A DNA stretch of 41,623 nucleotides, taken from assembly GCA_024636005.1 (NCBI GenBank), contig JAGXHV010000067.1, positions 1-41,623 of the forward strand, read 5' to 3'. The translations under genes and the position numbers were made by a program. This DNA is from Bacillota bacterium. Lineage in GTDB: Bacteria; Bacillota; Clostridia; Peptostreptococcales; Acidaminobacteraceae. The notes beneath the pieces were generated by a model. It did not search any database. It had not been told where the DNA came from and was given only the letters and a program-made list of their open reading frames with translations. Shown here piece by piece: positions 24,353 through 31,567 of this stretch (its first letter is position 1; every line of letters starts with the position of its first letter).

Positions 24353-25936
24353 CTACACTTCCATGAAGATGTAAGTGATATCGTCGTTAAGCTCATCTTT
24401 GACGGGATTAATTTTTGCAAGGAGACGCTCATTGATTTCACGTAGTGACAAATCTGCATTTTCCTTATAATACTCAACCAAACTTTCCAAATCAAACACA
24501 CCATTCTTCTCAGAATCAATCAGTCCATCTGTGTAAAATAGGACCCGATCACCTTTTTCAAGTATGATCTTCTCACTGACAAATTCGGGTGTATAGTAAT
24601 CACTGAGCTTACAAATTGGAAAACCTTTGCTTTTGTCCAGGTACTCTATCTTACCATTTTTCCTGAAACGGATCGGATTGCAATTGAGTCCCCCGGAACA
24701 ATAAGTCAGTACTTTAGTGTTCAAATCCAGTGTGGCGTAAAGCAAAACCATGTGCATCTCATCCGGAAAATTCATCAGATTGAACTGATCATAAAAATGC
24801 TTCAGATTGAGATCGGGTTTGTACCCTCTGTATCTCATGAGATTCTGATCGTTCGACTTTAGATAATTGCTGCTGAACATGGTCATCAGAGCCGCAGATA
24901 TACCATGTCCGGATACGTCCATCAGATAAAGCGCGATGTGATCGTCATCCAGTCTGTATAGATCGAAAAAATCTCCACTCAACCTTTCACATGGGAAATA
25001 TTCGGACAGGAATGTGACATCCCGATAATTGACTTTGGTCTTTGGCAACAAGGACTGTTGGATTTTTTTGGCATACTCGAGGTCATCAATCAACTTATCG
25101 TTGATTTCTCTAACCTGTAGTGTTTTCTTATCTATGATTTTCTTTAAATTCTTCGCATAAAGATTGAATTGATTTTGTAAAACCAGATGTTCTTGTTCCG
25201 GGATAACCAAGTTGCTGCGATTCAATGAAAAATAATAATAGCCGACACCTATAACCTGAAAGAAATGACTTTGAATGATATTTTCTGTGCTCACCCTGGA
25301 CAACGTCAGATAAACCTGCCCGAAAAACATGAGCGCAAATCCCAAAGTCATCATCCTTGATTCGTTTTTTTCCTCAGTAAGAACTCTGTTGAGCACAAAA
25401 ACCAATAAAATCGTTGCAGTAAATGCATTGATCAAAAAAATGACATTGGAAATGTTGATTTTGAACCTTATGAAAATTATAAGCACCGCCAACTGAACAA
25501 ACATCAGAATCAAGGCGCTGACAGTCATTTGCAAATATCCTTTAAAGACTATGGAAAGCCTTCTTGCATATTGGAGTGGTATGCATCCTAGTACAAAGAA
25601 CAACCTACCATTGCCAAGCAGATACATGATGGGATCCATAAAGCGCTCATTATCCACGAAATGAAGACCGAGCGCCAAGATATAATTGATAATCAGTAGA
25701 AAAGAGAAGTATGAAACAGCTATGTTCCACGTGTTGATTCGAGTTCTGCTGTTGTAATACGCTGCATTGGCCAGAAGAGAAAAAACAATGATGTCAAGAC
25801 CTAAGACCACTGCAAAATAACCGCTCACATATCTTCCGAAATACGGAAACACCACAAACGTATTCAACATCAGAAAACCGGATAGAACGGCAATAAGTAC
25901 GATATTTGATTTCGATTCCTTACGGTTGATTTGCAT
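24353..25936 (-). CDS. Membrane SpoIIE-type PP2C serine phosphatase
   Basis: A 527-residue protein with an N-terminal seven- or eight-helix membrane region (about residues 10-240, MASE3-like in layout), a coiled-coil linker (about 250-300) and a C-terminal SpoIIE/RsbU phosphatase domain (about 305-527). Metal-binding motifs are intact: RLSGDFFDL, YLMDVSGHGISAAL, CSGGLN and FYTDGLIDSE. Such enzymes dephosphorylate anti-anti-sigma proteins; no RsbW- or RsbV-like partner is in the window. The ATG at 25936 has GGAGG eight bases upstream, which is inside the longer frame from 25948. Last gene of the GNAT/RluA/HEPN-like/kinase run. Confidence 0.92.
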   Translation of the reverse strand: MQINRKESKSNIVLIAVLSGFLMLNTFVVFPYFGRYVSGYFAVVLGLDIIVFSLLANAAYYNSRTRINTWNIAVSYFSFLLIINYILALGLHFVDNERFMDPIMYLLGNGRLFFVLGCIPLQYARRLSIVFKGYLQMTVSALILMFVQLAVLIIFIRFKINISNVIFLINAFTATILLVFVLNRVLTEEKNESRMMTLGFALMFFGQVYLTLSRVSTENIIQSHFFQVIGVGYYYFSLNRSNLVIPEQEHLVLQNQFNLYAKNLKKIIDKKTLQVREINDKLIDDLEYAKKIQQSLLPKTKVNYRDVTFLSEYFPCERLSGDFFDLYRLDDDHIALYLMDVSGHGISAALMTMFSSNYLKSNDQNLMRYRGYKPDLNLKHFYDQFNLMNFPDEMHMVLLYATLDLNTKVLTYCSGGLNCNPIRFRKNGKIEYLDKSKGFPICKLSDYYTPEFVSEKIILEKGDRVLFYTDGLIDSEKNGVFDLESLVEYYKENADLSLREINERLLAKINPVKDELNDDITYIFMEV

Positions 25937-25956
25937 AATAACCTCCATGACACCTA

Positions 25957-27606
25957 TTAGAGATCAAAACCACTGCCACCTATGAATTCCTTCAGTATTG
26001 AATTTTTGGGCACCATGTCATCATCATTTATGGATTTGAAATAATTCAGGAATTTTCTAAGCATCAACGCTTCAGCATACTCCGGTTCATCCGGTCCGAT
26101 TTCTTCAAGAAGCGGCAAGGCGTGTTTCTTCAGTATTGCAAGTTCATATGGTAAAGATGTGTTGAACACTTCGTCCGCTTTTTCTTGGAAAGGAAAAATA
26201 TATTTCTCTTCTCCACGTCGAACCGATGGCCACATTCCGATGGTTCTTTTGGCTGTATGACCTCTAAACTGGTTATCTCTGACGATACGTCTAAGAAGTC
26301 TCGTCTGAGTGGTAGGCACACGATTGTGTTCATCGATGTTGAGTTGAGTAAGTGCGCTGACATAGATTTTAAATTTTTCTCTTTTGAATATTTTTTTTGT
26401 CAATAGATCATTGAGTCCATGAATGCCCTCAATGATGATTGGTTGATCTTCATTGATTTGAATCGGATTGTTTCTATATAATCTCATACCAGTCTGAAAA
26501 TCAAATACTGGCAGATCCACAGGATCTCCATCGAGCAGCGACATGAGGTCTTTGTTGAACAGTTCCACATCAACCGCCTCGAGCGATTCAAAGTCATAGT
26601 TGCCATCGGCATCCACTGGTGTTTTGTCACGGTTCACAAAATAATTGTCAGTGGAAACGGTTATAGGATCCATACCATTGACTTTCAGTTGAATTCTGAG
26701 TCTATTGGCAAAGGTTGTTTTTCCTGACGATGAAGGACCAGCGATCAAGATGACCCTCTTGTTCTTTTTTGTAATCTCATCTGCGATGTAAGCGATTTTC
26801 TTTTCATGCAACGCTTCTGCAATCTGAATCAATTCGTGATGCTCATCCTTCATGATGATATCGTTCAAATTGCTCACATAACTTATGTTAAGTATATCTG
26901 ACCATCGCTCGGATTCTTTGAATACATCGGCGATTTTTGGGGATTCCACAAATTCAGGCAACTCAAAGGGATTTGAGCTGATTGGATGCATGAGAATCAT
27001 CCCCTCATCATATTTGATGATATCAAACTTTTTTATATAACCCGTGCTTGGCACCATGTATCCATAGAAGTAATTCACAATGCCTTCACACTCATACAGT
27101 CTTATGTAATTCTTAGGTCTGTATTTCAGTAGATTGACCTTTGAAAACATGTTTTGTCTCTTGAATGCCTCTGAGGCTTCGGCAATAGTACTGGTGAATT
27201 TCACAAAAGGAAGATCGCGTTCGATTAATTCATGCATTTTTTCCTTTATGAGTTCATAATCATCGTGGTTAAGTCTTCTCACATAATCAAATTCACAGTA
27301 GAGACCTTTGCTGAGTGAATGTTCCACACGCACCTGGACCCCTTCAAAACATTCAATCGCCGCTCTGATCATGATGAATGAAAGTCCGCGCTGATAGATT
27401 CTAATCCCATCGGAATAGGAAAGATCAATTAAATTGATTTCACAATCTTCTGAAATCTGTTGGTTCAACTCTTTCAAAATATTGCCACACCTTACAGCCA
27501 CAATAGTAGGCATCGACTCAGTCTGCAATCTCCTTACGACATCTTCGTAAGTATCTGTTTCATTAGCTTCAACAATGCCGTATCCATTGACGTTCAGTTT
27601 GATCAT
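25957..27606 (-). CDS. TGS and SAD-like domains fused to a uridine kinase-type nucleoside kinase
   Basis: A 549-residue fusion. Residues 1-62 resemble a TGS domain, about 63-190 the threonyl-tRNA synthetase second additional (SAD) domain (VRVEHSLSKGLYCEFDYV), and about 280-540 a phosphoribulokinase/uridine kinase domain with Walker A GPSSSGKTT (290-298), VSTDNYF, YDFESLEAVD and IIEGIHGLN. It should phosphorylate a nucleoside, probably uridine or cytidine. The synthetase-derived part may sense RNA or an aminoacyl group (inference). The architecture recurs in Clostridia and Thermotogae. Start ATG 27606 behind GGGGAGG; 20 bases after the HEPN-like gene. Confidence 0.93.
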   Translation of the reverse strand: MIKLNVNGYGIVEANETDTYEDVVRRLQTESMPTIVAVRCGNILKELNQQISEDCEINLIDLSYSDGIRIYQRGLSFIMIRAAIECFEGVQVRVEHSLSKGLYCEFDYVRRLNHDDYELIKEKMHELIERDLPFVKFTSTIAEASEAFKRQNMFSKVNLLKYRPKNYIRLYECEGIVNYFYGYMVPSTGYIKKFDIIKYDEGMILMHPISSNPFELPEFVESPKIADVFKESERWSDILNISYVSNLNDIIMKDEHHELIQIAEALHEKKIAYIADEITKKNKRVILIAGPSSSGKTTFANRLRIQLKVNGMDPITVSTDNYFVNRDKTPVDADGNYDFESLEAVDVELFNKDLMSLLDGDPVDLPVFDFQTGMRLYRNNPIQINEDQPIIIEGIHGLNDLLTKKIFKREKFKIYVSALTQLNIDEHNRVPTTQTRLLRRIVRDNQFRGHTAKRTIGMWPSVRRGEEKYIFPFQEKADEVFNTSLPYELAILKKHALPLLEEIGPDEPEYAEALMLRKFLNYFKSINDDDMVPKNSILKEFIGGSGFDL

Positions 27607-27626
27607 GTAAGCCTCCCCATAATTAT

Positions 27627-28421
27627 CTATTGATTTGCCTTTTCATTGGATTCCGCTAAAAACTTAAGAATGAGTTTATTGATATCCGTATATTTATAGC
27701 TGTATACGTCTACCTTGAGTGCTTCTAAACATTCCCTGAAATCGTCAAGCACATTATACGGATTGCCGTAAACTTTTTGAATCTCTTCTAGACTGACCCC
27801 TTTGAAACCATGCCCGATCAAAGATTCATGTCTGAGTTCTATGAGTTGGTTCATTTTTTCTGTGTTCATGATTTCTATGATTCTATCGATTCGGTCATTT
27901 TGCTTGGCATGCTTTTTAAAATAGGAATTGAGTGCATAGATCAAGTTGCTGTTGAATATTTTATAGTGATTTCTAAGAATCTTCAAAATCTCTTTTTTTT
28001 GCAGAAACTTCATCTGAAAAGTAAATGGGCGATCCTGCATTTGTGTTTTTATGAACATATACTTATAGATTGCCTCTTTGAATCTATAAATTCTGCCCAG
28101 AAAATCGATGTACTCTTCGTTGACAAGCTGAAACTTCAAATTTTCAAGGAGTTCAGACATCAGTGCGTCAGGTTGACCTTCATTAAGTGCCTCGAAGTTC
28201 TTTTTGATGGCATTTAAACTCGAATCCTTCATCAGGTCGGGTGACAGATTGTTGAGCTTTTTGCGGGCGGTCTCGAAATCGAAATTAACCGCATAACGGC
28301 ATGCGTCAACAATCACGGCTGCATTGGTGTTATAGAGGTTTTTCTCTTTGAGGACTTCAAGAGCTCCGCCGTAATCATATCTTTCTATCAACTTTTTCAC
28401 AACGTGCATGGATTCAATCAT
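27627..28421 (-). CDS. Stand-alone HEPN-like protein resembling the effector half of Csm6/Cas02710
   Basis: A 264-residue, almost wholly helical protein without signal peptide or membrane helix. Residues 197-204 read RHESLIGH and continue GFKGVS, an Rx6H motif with a polar residue after Arg, the HEPN ribonuclease signature in the form seen in Csm6/Cas02710 proteins. The N-terminal part (LIERYDYGGALEVLKEKNL and AVNFDFETARKKL) resembles the helical linker of those proteins. The Rossmann CARF sensor that normally precedes it is absent. RNase activity is therefore plausible but unproven. The start ATG at 28421 has AGGTG upstream, four bases after the RluA-type gene stop; the longer frame to 28493 is rejected. 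Alternative: a non-catalytic helical protein. Confidence 0.78.
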   Translation of the reverse strand: MIESMHVVKKLIERYDYGGALEVLKEKNLYNTNAAVIVDACRYAVNFDFETARKKLNNLSPDLMKDSSLNAIKKNFEALNEGQPDALMSELLENLKFQLVNEEYIDFLGRIYRFKEAIYKYMFIKTQMQDRPFTFQMKFLQKKEILKILRNHYKIFNSNLIYALNSYFKKHAKQNDRIDRIIEIMNTEKMNQLIELRHESLIGHGFKGVSLEEIQKVYGNPYNVLDDFRECLEALKVDVYSYKYTDINKLILKFLAESNEKANQ

Positions 28422-28425
28422 AAAC

Positions 28426-29331
28426 TCACCTTTTCTTGATACTTTCGATAAATGCGTCAATATCCGTAGAACTTGCTTCAAATGTCTTGTCACCTAATAT
28501 GAGCTTATAACTGTGCAGCAGCTGGTTGTTGATCTCTCCATACCTTCTCCCACCATATTTCAGATCACCGACAATGGAATGCCCGATCAACTGCATACTT
28601 GCTCTGATTTGATGACTTCTTCCAGTAAGGAGTTCCACTTCTACAAGCGTGAAGTTTCCAAATCTTTCAATGGGTCTAAACAAGGTATGACAGAATTTGG
28701 CCTCGTCTGTATCGCGTGGTATGATGCGAACAGTATTTCTGACCTCATCCTTGATCAAATATCCTTTGACTTCACCTTGCTTTGCGATGTCTCCCTCAAC
28801 CACACACTGATAAAATTTCTTGATCGATCTCTCGCGCATCAGAGCATTGTACTTTTTAAGCGCATCATAGGTTTTGGCGAATATCACAAGTCCACTGGTA
28901 TTCTTATCCAGTCTGTGCACAGGAGCCGGTTTGAATGTTTTGGTGCACAGTCCTTTCAGATAAAACTGCACGATAGTGGCGAGTGTGTTGCGATACTCAT
29001 CCTTGTCCGGATGTGTCAGCATTCCTTTAGGTTTGTTGACGACCAACAACTCATCATCCTCATAGACTATGTCTAGTCCGATTTGGTCCGGAATCGTAAC
29101 AATTTCAGGCTTGATCATGGCTTCAAAGCTTTCATCACTTAAAAAGACCTCGATGACATCATCGAGTTTCAGGAAATAGTCTTCCTTCGTCATTCTGACA
29201 CCGTTGATCTTAAATACTTTTTTGCGCAGTAGTTTATATATGTTGCTCCTTGTAGTGTTGTTGAAATATTTGAGCAAAAATCTATCCAGTCTTTGTTCAG
29301 CCTCGTTGGCTGTAATTTCTATTCTCTTCAT
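28426..29331 (-). CDS. RluA-family pseudouridine synthase with S4 domain
   Basis: A 301-residue enzyme that isomerises uridine to pseudouridine in rRNA or tRNA. An N-terminal S4 RNA-binding domain (RLDRFLLKYF onward, about 12-60) is followed by the catalytic RluA fold with HRLDKNTSGLVIFAKT, whose Asp is the nucleophile, and LLTGRSHQIRAS. It is closest in layout to RluD/YlyB/YjbO-type proteins; the target uridine cannot be read from sequence. GAGG precedes the ATG; gap of 12 bases from the GNAT gene and 4 bases to the HEPN-like gene. Confidence 0.95.
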   Translation of the reverse strand: MKRIEITANEAEQRLDRFLLKYFNNTTRSNIYKLLRKKVFKINGVRMTKEDYFLKLDDVIEVFLSDESFEAMIKPEIVTIPDQIGLDIVYEDDELLVVNKPKGMLTHPDKDEYRNTLATIVQFYLKGLCTKTFKPAPVHRLDKNTSGLVIFAKTYDALKKYNALMRERSIKKFYQCVVEGDIAKQGEVKGYLIKDEVRNTVRIIPRDTDEAKFCHTLFRPIERFGNFTLVEVELLTGRSHQIRASMQLIGHSIVGDLKYGGRRYGEINNQLLHSYKLILGDKTFEASSTDIDAFIESIKKR

Positions 29332-29343
29332 TTCTTCCTCATT

Positions 29344-30192
29344 TCAATAGGCGATTGACAGTACTGTGTATTGCTTTTTAACGGTGTAACCGATTTTCTC
29401 ATATAGTCGAATGGCATCCAGATTGTTGCCCATGACAAACAGATAGGCTTTCTTATGACGTTCCAAAATCTTTTTGGTCAAAAGACACGATATCACGTAG
29501 CCAAGACCCTTTCTTCTATAGGTTTCGGAGACGTAAATTCCTCCGATTATTCCAATCTCATCAGTTTCATCTTCTATGAGTCCTTGCGCTACAATTTGGC
29601 TCCCATGCAAAAAAAGGACATAATTGCCATCTTTCATCATTGCTCTCAGTTCTTTCAAAATGTCATTGATCGCCTTGATATGCCTTCCAAAATGTTGCTC
29701 TACTTCAATAAAAAATTTTATATCTTTGAACAGATTCTCCATGAATTTTGAATTTTCCACTGTGAGAGCCTCTCCATCGACTACTGTATAGGCACTATCA
29801 GGTAAGCATTCCTTTATGCTCCCTTCAAAGCCCATCAGAATTGAATTGGATTCCTTGATCTCACTTACAGATCTGCATAGCATCTTATATATGGCTTCAA
29901 CCTGATTTTTTGGCCCTTTGATGAACTTGGGTTTGTGGAGCTTGATTGATTTAAGAACATTCAAGTTTCCAAGAACTTTCGCATCAGAGAAATGAAACGC
30001 TAAAGCGCTTTTCTTGGAGAAATAAAAGATTCCCATTAATGCTTTTTGTTCCATATAACCGTAAAAAATACCAGTTTTCAGACCTTTACTGAAATCTTCA
30101 AGAGGCTTTTTCAAATATATTGTTTCTTCATTATAAGTTTCCACGTATTCCTTCATCATTTCAATATCACTGAATTCAAGTTTCCCAAACAT
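29344..30192 (-). CDS. GNAT-family N-acetyltransferase
   Basis: A 282-residue protein with a C-terminal GNAT domain (about 165-282): acetyl-CoA-binding YVSETYRRKGLGYVI (RRKGLG) and NLDAIRLYEKIGYTV. The N-terminal 150 residues look like a degenerate second GNAT half, giving the size of the tandem or FR47-like acetyltransferases. Substrate is unknown. ATG at 30192 chosen over GTG at 30201 because AGAGGTG lies six bases before the ATG. First gene of the run leading to the HEPN-like and kinase genes. Confidence 0.9.
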   Translation of the reverse strand: MFGKLEFSDIEMMKEYVETYNEETIYLKKPLEDFSKGLKTGIFYGYMEQKALMGIFYFSKKSALAFHFSDAKVLGNLNVLKSIKLHKPKFIKGPKNQVEAIYKMLCRSVSEIKESNSILMGFEGSIKECLPDSAYTVVDGEALTVENSKFMENLFKDIKFFIEVEQHFGRHIKAINDILKELRAMMKDGNYVLFLHGSQIVAQGLIEDETDEIGIIGGIYVSETYRRKGLGYVISCLLTKKILERHKKAYLFVMGNNLDAIRLYEKIGYTVKKQYTVLSIAY

Positions 30193-30211
30193 CAACTGCA
30201 CCTCTAAAAAA

Positions 30212-30220
30212 ATTGTAACA
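30212..30220 (-). promoter_or_regulatory. Extended -10 promoter for the GNAT/RluA/HEPN-like/kinase/phosphatase operon
   Basis: Minus strand TGTTACAAT: -10 TACAAT with a TGn extension, about 20 bases before the GNAT start. No convincing -35. Confidence 0.45.
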
Positions 30221-30251
30221 TGAAAGTAATCTGTTTGGAAGGAACAATACT

Positions 30252-30280
30252 TTGAGATTCTAATAATTTTGTGATATCCT
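30252..30280 (+). promoter_or_regulatory. Promoter for the MltG-LysM-like gene
   Basis: -35 TTGAGA (30252-30257), 17-base spacer, -10 TATCCT (30275-30280), about 33 bases before the ATG. Good -35 and spacing, weaker -10. Confidence 0.5.
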
Positions 30281-30312
30281 ATTAAGAGAATAGCAATATT
30301 GGAGGCATATAA

Positions 30313-30795
30313 ATGTTTGAAAAAATTAAAGATTTTTTCTATGATATAAGTGATATTTTTGTTTCTCTGTTGATCATCGCATTGATTTTCGTTTCCGTTT
30401 CATGGAAGATTTCCGATACATTGAGTATCGATATCGATGCCCCGATCACATCTGAAATAGACCAGGAGCAAGTGGACGATCCACCTGTGATTATCGTAAC
30501 TCCTGAGGAACCTGTAGATGAAACGCCTATAATCGAGGACCCTTTGGTTGAGGTCGAGGATCCTACCCCAGAAGCACCACTTGATCTCAAGACTTTCACC
30601 GTCTCAGAAGGTTCAACCGGATATAGCATAGGGCAAAAGTTACAGTCAGAAGGATATGTTGACGACGTCAACTCTTTTGTTAAGCGACTGATTGAGCTGG
30701 GTTATGACAGTAAACTTCGTGCTGGTGATTTTAAAATCAGTATGAGCGATGATTTGGATACTTTGATTAAAGTTCTTGCTGGGCAAGGAAGATAA
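30313..30795 (+). CDS. Small membrane protein with MltG-type LysM-like domain, no catalytic domain
   Basis: A 160-residue protein: one transmembrane helix (about 14-31), a Pro/Glu/Asp-rich extended linker (about 45-92), and a C-terminal domain (about 93-160) with VSEGSTGYSIGQKLQSEGYV and LRAGDFKISMSDDLDTLIKV. This matches the LysM-like N-terminal domain of endolytic transglycosylase MltG (EGxxxxxIxxxLxxxGxI, then LxAGxYxLxxxM). The lytic YceG domain is missing, so a regulatory or peptidoglycan-binding role outside the membrane is inferred. TTGGAGG ribosome binding site; monocistronic with a strong terminator. Confidence 0.85.
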   Translation: MFEKIKDFFYDISDIFVSLLIIALIFVSVSWKISDTLSIDIDAPITSEIDQEQVDDPPVIIVTPEEPVDETPIIEDPLVEVEDPTPEAPLDLKTFTVSEGSTGYSIGQKLQSEGYVDDVNSFVKRLIELGYDSKLRAGDFKISMSDDLDTLIKVLAGQGR

Positions 30796-30801
30796 AATTG
30801 A

Positions 30802-30831
30802 ACAAGAGCGCAGCGCGCTCTTGTTTTTTTT
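30802..30831 (+). terminator. Strong rho-independent terminator
   Basis: ACAAGAGCGC (30802-30811) and GCGCTCTTGT (30815-30824) form a 10-bp stem with a 3-base loop, followed by a run of T to 30831. It overlaps by two bases the stop of the convergent RsuA-type gene, which may share it in reverse. Confidence 0.9.
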
Positions 30832-31558
30832 ATTTCATCTTTAACAGATCCATTTCTGCTTCCGTCAACTCTCTATACTCGCCAAGCATCAACTCAGGAT
30901 CTAGGTCAAGTCCACCCATTTTAACTCTTTTCAAATAAATCACATTCTTATCAACACTTTCGAACATACGCTTCACTTGGTGGAATTTCCCTTCGTAAAT
31001 TACAAGCTCAATCTCTGATATTCCAGATTCATTCACATCAATCACTTTAAGTTCAGCAGGTTTACATAAATAGTCGTCCTCAAGTGTGGCTCCTGATGCG
31101 AAAATTTCAATATCCTTCTCATCAACTGGTTTGTCAATTTTTGCATAATAGGTTTTCGGGACATGCTTTTTCGGGGATAATAAATTATGCGAGAATGCTC
31201 CGTCATTCGTAAGAATAAGCAGCCCCTCTGTATCGATGTCCAATCTTCCAACCGGAAACAGGTTCATGTTGCACCATGGTTCCTCAAGCAAATCCACAAC
31301 AGTTTGGTGTCTATGATCATCAGTTGCTGAAATGACCCCTTGTGGCTTGTTCATAATGAGGGTTGCATATTTCTGATATTTTACCGGCTTGCCTTCATAA
31401 AGAATTTCATCCGTTTCCACATCCACTTTCTCTTTTCCGTATTTCATGACAACCCCATTGACTTTAACCCAACCATATCTCAAGGCATCGTTCATTTCTT
31501 TTCTCGATCCCAATCCCATGTTTGAAAGCAGTTTGTCGAGTCTCATTTTTTCTCCCAT
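30830..31558 (-). CDS. RsuA/RluB/RluF-family rRNA pseudouridine synthase
   Basis: A 242-residue enzyme with an N-terminal S4 domain (MRLDKLLSNMGLGSRKEMND) and the RsuA-type catalytic motif VGRLDIDTEGLLILTNDG with the nucleophilic Asp; YEGKFHQVKRMF is the conserved C-terminal motif. The short length and lack of an extra C-terminal extension fit RsuA (16S rRNA U516) more than RluB, but this is not decisive. The ATG at 31558 has AGGAGG at good spacing; a second ATG four codons on is possible. Nine bases after the RsmF-like stop. Confidence 0.94.
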   Translation of the reverse strand: MGEKMRLDKLLSNMGLGSRKEMNDALRYGWVKVNGVVMKYGKEKVDVETDEILYEGKPVKYQKYATLIMNKPQGVISATDDHRHQTVVDLLEEPWCNMNLFPVGRLDIDTEGLLILTNDGAFSHNLLSPKKHVPKTYYAKIDKPVDEKDIEIFASGATLEDDYLCKPAELKVIDVNESGISEIELVIYEGKFHQVKRMFESVDKNVIYLKRVKMGGLDLDPELMLGEYRELTEAEMDLLKMK

Positions 31559-31567
31559 TGTTTCCTC

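Noticed and set aside
27810-28217. Plus-strand open frame of 135 codons
   Set aside because: Antisense shadow of the HEPN-like gene; hydrophobic, low-complexity translation and no start signals.
27627-28421. Nearby CRISPR array or cas genes to go with the Csm6-like HEPN motif
   Set aside because: No direct-repeat/spacer pattern and no cas-like product seen in the window.
28513-29076. Plus-strand open frame of 187 codons
   Set aside because: Antisense to the RluA-type gene, which has intact catalytic motifs; no ribosome binding site or domain in the shadow.
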